The notes below the pieces were generated by a model, which was not told where the DNA came from, did not search any database, and saw nothing but the letters and a program-made list of their open reading frames with translations. A DNA stretch of 64,000 bases from RGIG4576 sp964613095 (lineage in GTDB: Bacteria > Bacteroidota > Bacteroidia > Bacteroidales > Muribaculaceae): assembly GCA_964613095.1 (NCBI GenBank), contig CAZTFX010000003.1:17052-81051 (forward strand), written 5' to 3'. Position 1 is the first letter of the stretch, and every line of letters starts with the position of its first letter. This document shows, piece after piece, positions 1 through 9,471 of the stretch. A program made the translations under genes and the position numbers.

Positions 1-724
1 CTTGTGCTCCCGGATTGAACCATTTATTTTCCAATTCGTCATCGACGTCAAATACTATTTCATCGTCACCATTCAGAATTTCGGATTTTATATATGCTCT
101 TGTGAATACTCCCACGTATGGAGATATGGTTACATTGTTTATTGCAATGTTATATGCTATATTGGCAAAAAATGATAGCGAATGATTATTAGATTGCATA
201 TCATACATTTCCATATTGTCAACTGTGTGGTTTAATTTGGCTCCGAGTTCTACACTGAACTTATCGCTGAAATTATAACCATGAAGATAGTATATAGAAA
301 TGCCTATAGCTCCGTAAGAATCATAGGACATGTTTTGGTCATCATTTATTGTAGGTATCAACTGTGGATTATAGGAATAGGAAATGCGATTGTAATGCTT
401 GGACTTCGCGTTTTTCAGATAAATAACTCCCACGTCGATTGTTACGCTATCTTCGGCAATTGTTAAATCTTGGTTATAATTGCTGTGTCCAAGACTTTTG
501 ACATGGAGACGATCTTGACCGCTTTGAACATTGGGGATTACAAAACAACCGTCGAAATCGGTGTGAACGCCGATGTTTTGATTCATTAGCGTTACGATAG
601 CACCGATTATAGGCTCGTTGGTTTTCTTGTCATATACATATCCCTTGATACTTGCAGCATTGGCATTAATGGTAATAATTGTTCCGATAATTAACAATAT
701 TATCGACGTAGTAGGTTTTCTCAT
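1..724 (-). CDS. Outer-membrane protein with N-terminal carboxypeptidase-regulatory-like domain (partial, 3' end outside window)
   Basis: The first 241 codons are visible; the gene runs off the left edge. Residues 1-23 look like a signal peptide (basic start, hydrophobic core, cleavage near NANA). Residues about 25-100 resemble the CarboxypepD_reg-like beta-sandwich found at the N-terminus of many Bacteroidota outer-membrane proteins (KGYVYDKKTNEPIIGAIVTL, then a turn with TDFDGCF). The remainder alternates polar and hydrophobic residues as in beta-barrel strands (for example ISPYVGVFTRAYIK). It is probably an outer-membrane barrel protein; the ligand cannot be told. A TAnnTTTG motif with an upstream TTG sits 34 bp before the start. 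It could also be the beginning of a larger TonB-dependent receptor-like protein. Confidence 0.7.
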   Translation of the reverse strand, partial: MRKPTTSIILLIIGTIITINANAASIKGYVYDKKTNEPIIGAIVTLMNQNIGVHTDFDGCFVIPNVQSGQDRLHVKSLGHSNYNQDLTIAEDSVTIDVGVIYLKNAKSKHYNRISYSYNPQLIPTINDDQNMSYDSYGAIGISIYYLHGYNFSDKFSVELGAKLNHTVDNMEMYDMQSNNHSLSFFANIAYNIAINNVTISPYVGVFTRAYIKSEILNGDDEIVFDVDDELENKWFNPGAQ

Positions 725-757
725 ATCCGTTTGCACACTTTTTAGTTAAAAGTAGTG

Positions 758-788
758 CAAATTTAATAAAAAGGGGCGGTCCTCCCAA
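758..788 (-). promoter_or_regulatory. Bacteroidota-type promoter for the partial outer-membrane gene
   Basis: On the minus strand TAAATTTG (765-758) matches the -7 consensus TAnnTTTG. A TTG (788-786) lies 20 bp upstream, the usual -33 spacing. Confidence 0.6.
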
Positions 789-851
789 TTTGTAAAAATA
801 TGTTAATTCAATTATCTTTATCTCTTTTATAGTCAATAAAATCGATTACGT

Positions 852-1541
852 TTACTTTAAACGGTACATGTAGCCAAGTGTTATCATAATAGACATTCCT
901 GTTGATGCAGAGAAAGCATCACGCTTTCTACTACCAAAGGCATTTCCCAATCCATAATAAAAGCGTCCCTCAAGCATAAATGAATGTTTGCGTTTGGCAA
1001 TAAATTCCATTCCGGCTCCCACACTTATACCATAATCTATTTTATTCTTTACAGGAAGTGTCAATTGGTCGTTATTCCTATTAATAATGGGAAATCCATC
1101 AATATTGGCAATATTATTTACATCAAAATTGGCTGAAGTGGATTCACCTATCATAAAACCAATTTCGGGTCCGGCATTAAAAAATCCTCTCACTTTAGAA
1201 CTTCCAAAGAAAATATGTGTCATGATAGGTACTTGCACATAAGTGAGCTTACGCGAATATTGGAACGGTGCTTCTTCAAAGTCTTCTTTCCACCCGCGTT
1301 GAGCAATGTTTAATTCGGCTAAAAGACCAAAATTTTTCTCTTCGGCATATCTGAAAACCACCCCTGCCATATATCCCGACAACATGGATTGCGGTACAGA
1401 AGGGGAGAACATGACGCGCGACAGGGTCATACCCGCTTTAGCTCCAACACTTACTCGTGACTCATAAAGAGTTTGTGCATTTATGATAGGTGATACGCAA
1501 AATGCCAAAATTACAAATGATATGAATTTTATTATTTTCAT
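852..1541 (-). CDS. Outer-membrane beta-barrel protein, PorT-like family
   Basis: 229 residues with a clear signal peptide (about 1-22, ending INAQ). The rest has the alternating pattern and aromatic-ended strands of an eight-stranded type barrel, including GAKAGMTLS near the start, a pattern common in the PorT-like 'outer membrane beta-barrel' family of Bacteroidota. The start codon overlaps the stop of the upstream LysM gene by 4 bp (ATGA), so the two are probably translated together. That suggests an envelope role linked to the LysM protein. Family assignment is from strand pattern and length; specific function unknown. Confidence 0.7.
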   Translation of the reverse strand: MKIIKFISFVILAFCVSPIINAQTLYESRVSVGAKAGMTLSRVMFSPSVPQSMLSGYMAGVVFRYAEEKNFGLLAELNIAQRGWKEDFEEAPFQYSRKLTYVQVPIMTHIFFGSSKVRGFFNAGPEIGFMIGESTSANFDVNNIANIDGFPIINRNNDQLTLPVKNKIDYGISVGAGMEFIAKRKHSFMLEGRFYYGLGNAFGSRKRDAFSASTGMSIMITLGYMYRLK

Positions 1542-3544
1542 TTTACTACAGTTTCTATTTTACCATCAGGTGTAAAATGTACAAAATATACATATTTATT
1601 TACAAAACCACTCCAATTATTTATTCTTTCAAACTTAAACGAACTTTGCAGACCTCTATAATCGTCATTGACTCTACTAAAGTCCTTACCATTCTTACAT
1701 AAAGTATCCAAGAAAAATTTACCGGTATCATAACCCAAATAGCCAAATTGGGGTGCTGCGTTCATCAAATTCTCTCCATACCAATTTCTATATTCATTTT
1801 CAAATGATTCAACTCTATAATCTTGCTGATTCACAAAAAATCTGGTATAGAAATAAGTGTCGGTTGCATGAAAATCTTCTTTCCAATCATCCATATATGT
1901 AACCCATTCGGGATATCCCAACACCGAAATATCGATATCAATTCTGTCTTCTTTCAATTTTTTCACAACAGGCAATAATTGTGACATTACCGATTTACTT
2001 CCTGTTGTTGGAATAAACAAATATTTTTTGATAGGCTCCATCTTTTCTACAATAGCATCATAAGTTATAGTTGACTGATATTCAATAGTCTGCACGACCT
2101 TATTTTGTTGTTCCAAATGAGTCTTTAAATCGGTTGCCAAATCTTTTTTATTGCTTCCCTTTTTATGTATAAACACAACTTCGTAATTATCAAATTCGGT
2201 ATCAAACCAATCGCAAATATCGGCATGCATATAGTTCTGCGGTATATTTATTTGGAATATATATGGATTGGTGTTATAACTTTCATTTTTCAATGAAAAT
2301 GTATTTATAAGATATATTCTGTTTTCCTGACAAAATTGAGCCAATACGTTTAAATGTTCTATTCCATCTGGTGCAAAAATCACATCCATTTCTTTCATTT
2401 TAGGATAGGACAAAATTTGCTCCAAAACATTCAAATTACCCTTTGTATCAAAAGTGTGAACATTAATTTTATTATTGCAATTGCTATTTACGTCTTTAAC
2501 CGCCAACAGAAAACCTTTATAGAACTCTGTGTAAAGCAATGCCGACTTGGATGGAGTAGTATCATTCAGCATATATGGTAATAACAAAACAACGTTAACC
2601 TCATGATCAGCATTATTGTGTACAGAGTCATATATCTCTTTTATGCGTTCTGAGTTATTATTGCTTAATTCCGGTTCAGTACCTTCGCTTATTGCAACCC
2701 TTACAGAGTCCTTATACTCTTTAGGCAATTGTATGGTTATACCTTCCTTTACCTTATCTGTGTTAGGATTAGCAGCTTTTAAATCATCAACATCCAAACC
2801 TTCTCTTTTAGCAATTTTTTTATAATTATCTCCTTTTTGAGCTACATAAGGAATCATTGTTGTTACTGTAGTTTCAATCATTTCCGACTCCACTGTATTG
2901 GGTGCAATTCTTATCACTTCATTAACCTTAAAATTGGTAGGAGATATACCGGGATTTAATGATAATATTTTATCAATACCTGTATTATATTTCTTTGATA
3001 AACTATATAATGTTTCACCTTTGGCTATAGTGTGATATATAATATTATCATTTTTCTTGATAGAATTCTTTTTTAAGGATATTGTATCGGTAATATTTGT
3101 ATTATCCGGTTGGGGTATAGTTAATATTTGCCCTGCATTCAATCCTCCATTTGCAGTCGGGTTCAGTGCTACAATAGCTTCTTGAGAAACATTATATATC
3201 TTGGATAAACCGTATAATGTTTGTCCTTTTTCAACGATATGAGTAAAATTATTGGTTACAGTATTATTTTCACTATTTTCAGTTTGGGTATCTATCAAAT
3301 CAACCGGTATCAATAGAATATAATCTTTTTTCAATCCATTAACGATAGATGGATTGAACTTTTTCAAGTCGTCTTGTGATATATTTAATTTTTTAGATAT
3401 GCCAAAAATAGTTTCTTTAGCCTGCACTTTATAACAATAAAAATCATTGCTACCTATCGTTTTTTTAGGTAAATTCAAAGAATAGGCGTATGCACAAGCT
3501 ATAAAAAAAGCTAAAACTATTATATATAATCGTCTCAATTTCAT
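1538..3544 (-). CDS. LysM-repeat periplasmic protein with a type-1 periplasmic-binding-like domain
   Basis: 668 residues from the preferred start at 3544; an in-frame start at 3565 adds seven residues before the signal peptide and is less likely. Residues 1-22 are a signal peptide or membrane anchor. Four LysM modules follow at about 35-80, 100-145, 168-212 and 231-275 (each with a KGxTLYxLSKxYN-like core). LysM binds peptidoglycan glycan strands. From about residue 315 the sequence resembles a type-1 periplasmic-binding protein fold, as in LpoA and branched amino-acid binding proteins. By that analogy it may regulate or sense cell-wall synthesis in the periplasm, which is inference. It overlaps the downstream barrel gene by 4 bp, and a TACCTTTG motif lies 30 bp upstream. 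Confidence 0.8.
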   Translation of the reverse strand: MKLRRLYIIVLAFFIACAYAYSLNLPKKTIGSNDFYCYKVQAKETIFGISKKLNISQDDLKKFNPSIVNGLKKDYILLIPVDLIDTQTENSENNTVTNNFTHIVEKGQTLYGLSKIYNVSQEAIVALNPTANGGLNAGQILTIPQPDNTNITDTISLKKNSIKKNDNIIYHTIAKGETLYSLSKKYNTGIDKILSLNPGISPTNFKVNEVIRIAPNTVESEMIETTVTTMIPYVAQKGDNYKKIAKREGLDVDDLKAANPNTDKVKEGITIQLPKEYKDSVRVAISEGTEPELSNNNSERIKEIYDSVHNNADHEVNVVLLLPYMLNDTTPSKSALLYTEFYKGFLLAVKDVNSNCNNKINVHTFDTKGNLNVLEQILSYPKMKEMDVIFAPDGIEHLNVLAQFCQENRIYLINTFSLKNESYNTNPYIFQINIPQNYMHADICDWFDTEFDNYEVVFIHKKGSNKKDLATDLKTHLEQQNKVVQTIEYQSTITYDAIVEKMEPIKKYLFIPTTGSKSVMSQLLPVVKKLKEDRIDIDISVLGYPEWVTYMDDWKEDFHATDTYFYTRFFVNQQDYRVESFENEYRNWYGENLMNAAPQFGYLGYDTGKFFLDTLCKNGKDFSRVNDDYRGLQSSFKFERINNWSGFVNKYVYFVHFTPDGKIETVVK

Positions 3545-3573
3545 ATTGTAACAATATTTATCCAACTAATATA

Positions 3574-3581
3574 CAAAGGTA
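3574..3581 (-). promoter_or_regulatory. -7 element for the LysM gene
   Basis: TACCTTTG on the minus strand matches TAnnTTTG. No TTG is found at the usual distance, so this rests on the -7 box alone. Confidence 0.45.
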
Positions 3582-3605
3582 CATTAAAAAAATGAAAGTA
3601 TAAAA

Positions 3606-3634
3606 AATGGCGACGCAAACATTGCGTCGCCATT
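3606..3634 (-). terminator. Terminator of the phosphoglucomutase gene
   Basis: A 13-bp perfect inverted repeat (3606-3618 with 3622-3634, 3-nt loop) rich in GC for this genome. On the minus strand it is followed by a T-run, just after the phosphoglucomutase stop codon. Confidence 0.85.
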
Positions 3635-3656
3635 CATTTTTATGATTTATTAGATA

Positions 3657-5405
3657 TTAAATACCTAGTTCTTTTGCTATTATAGTCAATTTTTCTTCAG
3701 CAGCCACATTTGTTGCTTCATATTCTTCAGCCGAGTTCAATGTACCATGAACTTCCATGTAGAATTTAATTTTAGGTTCTGTTCCCGACGGACGAATGGA
3801 AACTTTTGTACCATCTTCAGTGAAATATTGAAGAACATTTGAAGTTACCGGCATATCTAGTTTTTCTACTGTTCCGGTCTTCATACATTTAGCTTCAAGT
3901 GTTGCAAAATCCTTTACAATAACCACAGGAGAACCTCCCAATGTTTTCAATGGATTTTCACGGAATTGCTTCATGATAGCAGCAATTTCTTCGGCTCCGG
4001 ATTTACCTTTACGTACCAATGAAACACCTTTTTCTTTTGAATATCCATATGTCTTATAGATATCAATCAACATGGCATTCATATCCATACCTTTTTCTTT
4101 ACCCCATGCAGCAATTTCAGCCATCAAAGATACAGCAGAAACAGCGTCCTTGTCGCGCACAAAGTCTTCTGCAAGGAAACCGTAACTTTCTTCTCCACCA
4201 CCAAGATAGCGAGCTTTACCTTCGTTTTCTCTCATCACAGTTGCAATCCACTTGAAACCTGTGAAGCAGTCATACATCTTAATGTTTTGCTTTTCAGCTA
4301 TATTCTTAATAGTATCAGTTGTAACGATAGTCTTAACAATATATTCTTTGCCTGTAAGAGTTCCCAGTTCTTGATTTCTTTGCATTAAATAGTATAAGAA
4401 AATCATTACGATTTGGTTACCATTAAGCAATTCATATTCACCCTTTAAATTTTTAACAACAACGCCAACACGGTCAGCGTCAGGATCGGAAGCCATAATA
4501 ATATCAGCATCTACTTCTTTTGCCTTTGCTATTGCCATTGCCATTGCCGACGGAACTTCCGGATTAGGTGATTCAACGGTTGGGAAGTCTCCACTTTGAA
4601 TATCTTGCTCCGGAACATGAATAACATTTTCAAATCCCCACAATGCAAGAGAACGTGGAATAAGATTTTTACCTGTACCATGTATTGGGGTGTAAACAAT
4701 CTTCATATCCTTTTGACGTGCAATTACATCAGGACTTAAAGACAATGTCTTTATACGATCAAGATATATCTTATCAATATCTTCACCAATTATTGTAATA
4801 AGTTCAGGATTTCCGGCAAATTTAATTTCCTTTATCCCTTGAATCTTATTTACATAATCGATTGTATTGGTATCATGTGGAGCAACCATTTGTGCACCAT
4901 CTTCCCAATATGCTTTATATCCGTTATATTCTTTTGGATTGTGAGAAGCTGTGATTACAACTCCACTTTGACAACCTAATTCTCGAATTGCAAATGAAAT
5001 TTCCGGAGTAGGGCGACAATCTTCAAAAAGATATACCTTAATACCATTGGCAGAAAAAATATTTGCTGTGATTTCAGCAAATTTACGGCTGTTATTACGC
5101 ACATCATGACCAACAACAACCTTTATTTCATCTTTATCCTTAAATGCGTCTTTCAAATAATTAGCAAGCCCCTGTGTTGCTGAACCAACAGTATAAATGT
5201 TCATGCGATTAGAGCCTACACCCATAATCCCACGCAAACCACCTGTTCCAAATTCCAAGTCCTTATAAAAACACTCAATCAATTCGGTTTTATCCTCACA
5301 TTCAAGCATTTTTTTCACTTCGGCACGTGTTTCTTCATCATAATCTTCACTTAACCAAGCGGTAGCTTTCGTAGTAACAGATTTAATTAATTCTTCATTT
5401 TCCAT
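3657..5405 (-). CDS. Phospho-sugar mutase (phosphoglucomutase/phosphomannomutase)
   Basis: 582 residues, the usual length for the Bacteroidota alpha-D-phosphohexomutase type. It interconverts hexose 1- and 6-phosphates in the cytoplasm through a phosphoserine. All four signature elements are visible: the phosphoserine loop TASHNP (152-157), the Mg-binding loop DPDADR (307-312), the sugar-binding loop GGEESYG (403-409) and the phosphate-binding loop RPSGTEPK near residue 538. The gene stands alone, with its own promoter (5457-5487) and terminator (3606-3634). Whether glucose, mannose or both are the substrate cannot be read from the sequence. Confidence 0.93.
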   Translation of the reverse strand: MENEELIKSVTTKATAWLSEDYDEETRAEVKKMLECEDKTELIECFYKDLEFGTGGLRGIMGVGSNRMNIYTVGSATQGLANYLKDAFKDKDEIKVVVGHDVRNNSRKFAEITANIFSANGIKVYLFEDCRPTPEISFAIRELGCQSGVVITASHNPKEYNGYKAYWEDGAQMVAPHDTNTIDYVNKIQGIKEIKFAGNPELITIIGEDIDKIYLDRIKTLSLSPDVIARQKDMKIVYTPIHGTGKNLIPRSLALWGFENVIHVPEQDIQSGDFPTVESPNPEVPSAMAMAIAKAKEVDADIIMASDPDADRVGVVVKNLKGEYELLNGNQIVMIFLYYLMQRNQELGTLTGKEYIVKTIVTTDTIKNIAEKQNIKMYDCFTGFKWIATVMRENEGKARYLGGGEESYGFLAEDFVRDKDAVSAVSLMAEIAAWGKEKGMDMNAMLIDIYKTYGYSKEKGVSLVRKGKSGAEEIAAIMKQFRENPLKTLGGSPVVIVKDFATLEAKCMKTGTVEKLDMPVTSNVLQYFTEDGTKVSIRPSGTEPKIKFYMEVHGTLNSAEEYEATNVAAEEKLTIIAKELGI

Positions 5406-5456
5406 AATAACAAATGTATTTTTATTTTTAATAATTTATTTATTGTCAAGTAAGTA

Positions 5457-5487
5457 CAAAAATAGAGCTTTTTGAACTAATTAGCAA
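5457..5487 (-). promoter_or_regulatory. Promoter of the phosphoglucomutase gene
   Basis: Minus-strand TATTTTTG (5464-5457) with TTG (5487-5485) 20 bp upstream. A second TAnnTTTG match (TACATTTG, 5418-5411) is too close to the start codon to be the main promoter. Confidence 0.6.
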
Positions 5488-5496
5488 ATATAAGGA

Positions 5497-6789
5497 TTAA
5501 CAACTGAAAAAATATTTCATCACCTTAATCATATTACAATGATCGGATACCGAAGCTGTTTCTCTTACCGAGTGCATTGCCCATAAAGCATTACCGACAT
5601 CGACACCCTCGATATCAATTTGTGACGTAAGTATATTACCTAAAGTAGAGCCTCCTGCTACATCGGAATGATTCACAAAATATTGATAAGGAGAGCCTGC
5701 CTCTTCGCATAGACTACGGAAAATTGCGGCTGAATGTGCGTCACTCATATACTTACAATTGGCATTAATCTTTATTACCGGTCCTGCTCCAATAGCCGGA
5801 TGATTAGTAGGATCATATTTTTCAGCATAATTAGGATGGAACGCATGTGCATTATCAGCAGATATCATAAAAGATTTAGCTATTGCTCTATGAAAATCTT
5901 CGGTATTTCCCTCTAAAGCAATATTGATTCTTTCTAAAATATTTTTAAGAACAGGAGAAGCAGCTCCTTGCTTTGTTCCACTACCGGTTTCTTCGTTATC
6001 AAAAACAGCCATTACACAAGTTGCTTTTTTATCAGTACCTTCAATCATAGCTGTAAGTGCAGCATGAGCCATACTTAAATCATCTAGTCTACCCGAAGAT
6101 ATAAATTCTTCATGTAATCCTACTAAATTAGCCTTTTGAACATCATATACCAATAAATCGAAATCCAATATATTATTTATATTAACATTCAACTCTTTAG
6201 CAATTGTATTTAATAATATATTGTCTTTTTCAGCAGCATCGTTGAATATACCAAGTACCGGAAGCATATCTTTCTGTTTCGACAAAGGATTTCCCTCATT
6301 TACAGCACGATTAAAATGTATTGCAAGATGTGGGATAAGTAAAATGGGACGATCTATTTTTATGATTTTTGTAACAGGTTTCAGTGCATTTTCACCTTTT
6401 AAAACCACACGACCGGCTACCGATAACGGTCTGTCGAACCATGTATATAAAATAGGACCACCATATACTTCGGTATTTAATTTCACAATACCTTTTTCAC
6501 TCTTTATTTCAGCATTCGGTTTAATTCTAAAACAAGGTGAATCACTATGAGCTGCAATTATTTTAAATCCCGTCTCTGAAAGTGTCTCAGTTCCAAGAGA
6601 GAACGCAAAAACGGCTGTATCGTTCTTTGTCGTATAATACTTTCCACCTTTTTGCAGTAACCAAGATTCAGCTAAATCCAATTCTTTGAAACCTGCATTA
6701 TTCAATTCTTTCTTAATAGTTTTTACGGCACAAAAATTACATACACTACTATCAAGAAAATTCATTAATGATTCTACGTATTTTTCCAT
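5497..6789 (-). CDS. M18 family aminopeptidase
   Basis: 430 residues, the normal length for the M18 (aspartyl aminopeptidase-like) family. These are cytoplasmic di-zinc tetrahedral peptidases that remove N-terminal residues. Visible ligands and motifs are AAHSDSP (zinc His at 81), DNEETGSGTKQGA around residue 265 (catalytic Glu and metal ligand), HSDVAGGSTLGN and SVSDHCNM near the C-terminus. It is the last gene of a minus-strand run yicC-gmk-nadD-DUF5063-M18, 17 bp after DUF5063, so it may be co-transcribed. Substrate preference for acidic residues is known for some M18 members but cannot be confirmed here. Confidence 0.92.
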   Translation of the reverse strand: MEKYVESLMNFLDSSVCNFCAVKTIKKELNNAGFKELDLAESWLLQKGGKYYTTKNDTAVFAFSLGTETLSETGFKIIAAHSDSPCFRIKPNAEIKSEKGIVKLNTEVYGGPILYTWFDRPLSVAGRVVLKGENALKPVTKIIKIDRPILLIPHLAIHFNRAVNEGNPLSKQKDMLPVLGIFNDAAEKDNILLNTIAKELNVNINNILDFDLLVYDVQKANLVGLHEEFISSGRLDDLSMAHAALTAMIEGTDKKATCVMAVFDNEETGSGTKQGAASPVLKNILERINIALEGNTEDFHRAIAKSFMISADNAHAFHPNYAEKYDPTNHPAIGAGPVIKINANCKYMSDAHSAAIFRSLCEEAGSPYQYFVNHSDVAGGSTLGNILTSQIDIEGVDVGNALWAMHSVRETASVSDHCNMIKVMKYFFSC

Positions 6790-6806
6790 ATTTTATATTG
6801 GTATTA

Positions 6807-7331
6807 TTAATTGTTAATATAGTTTTCGGTATATTTAACATTGTGAAGTGCCCTTAAAACATTTACCAACGTTTGCCCCCAATAAGATTTAAAATTTTCT
6901 TTTACTGCCAACACAATCTCATTTGCAACTTCAGGCATGTTTTGCACCGATACTACAAAATTATAAAATTCTTGATAAAGATCAGACAGATTTTCCGATA
7001 TTGTTGTGGCAATCGGAGTATCCGAATATTTCATATCCTCCTCAAATACTTCAAGATATACATCATCTTCACCTAGTACTTGATATATATTTTCTCTTAT
7101 AGTATTATAAGACTCTTCGCGTAAATAAAAATCAATATAATACATATCTTCGGTTTCATTCTCATTTTCAACAACATCACTCACTGCAATGTAAATGCGA
7201 GGTAATAGTTTTAATATCTTTTCCACGAAACCATCACGTTCCATTTCAATGGAATTTTCAACATCATGACAATATTCGTTTACAAGTGCAATAAATGTCA
7301 AAGTATTTCGAGACAAAGTAGTATCTTCCAT
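6807..7331 (-). CDS. DUF5063 family protein
   Basis: 174 residues, acidic, predicted all-helical, no signal peptide or membrane segment. The pattern (FIALVNEYCHDVENS near the start, then a region rich in Glu and Asp) matches the DUF5063 family as commonly seen in Bacteroidales. Function is unknown. It lies 5 bp downstream of nadD and 17 bp upstream of the M18 peptidase, so it is part of that operon. Confidence 0.65.
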   Translation of the reverse strand: MEDTTLSRNTLTFIALVNEYCHDVENSIEMERDGFVEKILKLLPRIYIAVSDVVENENETEDMYYIDFYLREESYNTIRENIYQVLGEDDVYLEVFEEDMKYSDTPIATTISENLSDLYQEFYNFVVSVQNMPEVANEIVLAVKENFKSYWGQTLVNVLRALHNVKYTENYINN

Positions 7332-7336
7332 AAAAC

Positions 7337-7912
7337 TTATAAATAAAGACCTTTTTCTAAAATATAACGATAAACATCTTGTGGCAGATAATAATTCATA
7401 TTTCTATTTGCTTTTAATTGTTCCCTTATGTAAGTGGATGAAACTTCAACTATGGGTGAATCCAATTTTGCTACACGTTCTTTAAATTCTTCGGGAATTA
7501 TTATATCATAACCTAATCTTGGGTACACCATTACATTATGTTCTGATAATATCTTATCATATTGTTTCCATTTGCTAAAATTCTGCCAATTGTCAGCACC
7601 AATTATCAATACAAATTCATGCTGAGGAAACTTCTCTGCAAGAACCTCCAGTGTATTAACTGTATAAGACGGCTTCGGTAATGTAAACTCCAAACCGGAA
7701 GTAATTACATTATCACACTTTGACGCAACAAGTTCAGCCATTGCAAGTCTATGAACATCATAACTTTCCGGCAGTTGAGTTTTTAAAGGATTTTGAGGAG
7801 ATACCATTAACCATAACTGCTCAATATCGGTATATTGAGTTATATAATTAGCCAAGATAGCATGACCTATATGTATCGGGTTAAAAGAACCGCCTAAAAC
7901 ACCTATTTTCAT
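7337..7912 (-). CDS. nadD: Nicotinate-nucleotide adenylyltransferase
   Basis: 191 residues, typical NadD length. It makes deamido-NAD from nicotinate mononucleotide and ATP in NAD synthesis. The nucleotidyltransferase motif GGSFNPIHIGH (residues 7-17) and the C-terminal SSTYIREQ (the ISSTxIR nucleotide-binding motif) are both present, along with the central IIGADNW. Start overlaps the gmk stop by 4 bp (ATGA), so they are translationally coupled. Confidence 0.95.
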   Translation of the reverse strand: MKIGVLGGSFNPIHIGHAILANYITQYTDIEQLWLMVSPQNPLKTQLPESYDVHRLAMAELVASKCDNVITSGLEFTLPKPSYTVNTLEVLAEKFPQHEFVLIIGADNWQNFSKWKQYDKILSEHNVMVYPRLGYDIIIPEEFKERVAKLDSPIVEVSSTYIREQLKANRNMNYYLPQDVYRYILEKGLYL

Positions 7913-8487
7913 TTGCTTTTTAAAACAAAATTCTTAATTATTTGCTCAGTTTCTTCAATTGCCACCTTCAATTGGTCATTAATTACTTGACAGTCAAATT
8001 CTGTAGCAAATGATATTTCATATTCTGCCTTACCTACGCGTTCTGATATTGCTTCAATAGATTCAGTACCTCTTGATAATAAGCGATGACGTAATATTTC
8101 AACGCTGGGCGGCATTATAAAAATGGATAAAGCCGATTCTCCATAAATTTTCTTTACGTTTATACCGCCTTTAACATCTACATCAAGTATAACATTACGC
8201 CCCATAGCACATATACGTTCAATTTCTTTCTTTAATGTACCATAAAAACGTCCGGGATAAACTTCCTCATATTCTACTAATTCATCATTATCAATTGCTT
8301 TTTTAAAAGCTTCTTCACTCAAAAAATAGTAGTTTATGCCATCAGTTTCACCACGTCTAGGTTCTCTAGTTGTTGCTGAAATTGAGAATGTCAATTTTAA
8401 TTCGTCATTCTTTATTACTTCATTTATTATTGTTGATTTTCCACAACCCGATGGGGCTGAAATTATTATTAATCTACCTCTTGACAT
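7909..8487 (-). CDS. gmk: Guanylate kinase
   Basis: 192 residues, full length. Phosphorylates GMP to GDP with ATP. The P-loop APSGCGKST is at 11-19, the GMP-binding segment TTREPRRGETDGINYYF follows near residue 40, and the LID/core region is intact. It lies 7 bp downstream of yicC and overlaps nadD by 4 bp. The yicC-gmk order is conserved widely in bacteria. Confidence 0.96.
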   Translation of the reverse strand: MSRGRLIIISAPSGCGKSTIINEVIKNDELKLTFSISATTREPRRGETDGINYYFLSEEAFKKAIDNDELVEYEEVYPGRFYGTLKKEIERICAMGRNVILDVDVKGGINVKKIYGESALSIFIMPPSVEILRHRLLSRGTESIEAISERVGKAEYEISFATEFDCQVINDQLKVAIEETEQIIKNFVLKSK

Positions 8488-8494
8488 AAAAAGA

Positions 8495-9370
8495 CTACAT
8501 TACATTTAGAACTTGCTCTTTAATCTGTTCAAGTTCATCTTTCATTTTAACTACAATTCTCTGCATTTCAGCATGATTGGACTTGGAGCCTAAAGTGTTT
8601 ATTTCACGTCCCATTTCTTGACTGATGAAACCTAATTTCTTACCTTGTCCGTGACCAGTTTCCAATGTTTCCAAGAAATAATCCAAATGATTTGTCAAAC
8701 GTAATTTTTCTTCATTTATATCAAGTTTCTCTATATAATAAATCATTTCTTGCTCAAATCGATTTCTATCATAATCAACTTGTTCCAATTTAGAAATAGA
8801 ATCTTGAATACGTGCTTTTATTTTCTCCACACGTTCTTTTTCTAAAGGTTCAACCTCAGCCAACAAACGTCTTATATTAGATATTTTTTCCTTAAAGAAC
8901 AATTCCAATCGTTGTCCTTCTTGTTTCCGAAACTCCATTAACGCATTTATCGCTTGAGTAACACATTCTGATAAAGCCATTAATTCTTCTTCTGAAACAT
9001 CTCCGGCGTTTTCCGACTTTAATACATCAGGCAATCTCAAAAGAGTGGCGTACCAATCTTCAGGTAATGGAATATCCAATTCTGCCGACATCTTCTCAAT
9101 CTGAGTTTTATATGCAGCCAATACCGGTACATTTATATTTACTGATGATGTTTCATCTGTTATTTCTGTAGTTATAAACAATTCAACTTTTCCACGTTCC
9201 AGTGAACCAGCAACATCATTTCTTAAATCCAACTCTTTTTCTCTATAGATCTGTGGCATTTTAACCAACAAATCCATTTGCTTACTATTTAAAGATTTGA
9301 TTTCGGCTGTAATCTTTTTACCATCAAAAGATACTACCGATTTGCCAAATCCGGTCATTGATAAAATCAT
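8495..9370 (-). CDS. YicC-family endoribonuclease-like protein
   Basis: 291 residues from the start at 9370. A longer reading to 9529 would add a hydrophobic, low-quality leader that crosses the promoters and is not conserved. The protein begins MILSMTGFGK, the hallmark N-terminus of the YicC/YloC family, and ends with the DUF1732 signature (KLGFISQEMGREINTLGSKS). YicC-type proteins from other bacteria have been characterised as hexameric RNA endonucleases; the same activity here is inference. It is the first gene of the operon with gmk and nadD and diverges from tsaB. Confidence 0.9.
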   Translation of the reverse strand: MILSMTGFGKSVVSFDGKKITAEIKSLNSKQMDLLVKMPQIYREKELDLRNDVAGSLERGKVELFITTEITDETSSVNINVPVLAAYKTQIEKMSAELDIPLPEDWYATLLRLPDVLKSENAGDVSEEELMALSECVTQAINALMEFRKQEGQRLELFFKEKISNIRRLLAEVEPLEKERVEKIKARIQDSISKLEQVDYDRNRFEQEMIYYIEKLDINEEKLRLTNHLDYFLETLETGHGQGKKLGFISQEMGREINTLGSKSNHAEMQRIVVKMKDELEQIKEQVLNVM

Positions 9371-9391
9371 TGTTATAAATATTATTTTCTG

Positions 9392-9399
9392 CAAAAATA
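9392..9399 (-). promoter_or_regulatory. -7 element for the yicC-gmk-nadD operon
   Basis: Minus-strand TATTTTTG, 22 bp upstream of the chosen yicC start. It supports that start, since the longer reading would begin upstream of it. Confidence 0.5.
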
Positions 9400-9442
9400 G
9401 TGTCTTATTTTCAAGAAATAGCAATAAAAACAGAAAAACTTG

Positions 9443-9450
9443 TAATTTTG
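9443..9450 (+). promoter_or_regulatory. -7 element for tsaB
   Basis: TAATTTTG, 21 bp before the tsaB start, divergent from the yicC promoter about 45 bp away. Confidence 0.5.
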
Positions 9451-9471
9451 CAAGGAATTTGATTTTTAAAA

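Noticed and set aside
281..466. 61-codon plus-strand reading near the left edge
   Set aside because: Antisense to the partial outer-membrane protein gene, which has a signal peptide and promoter.
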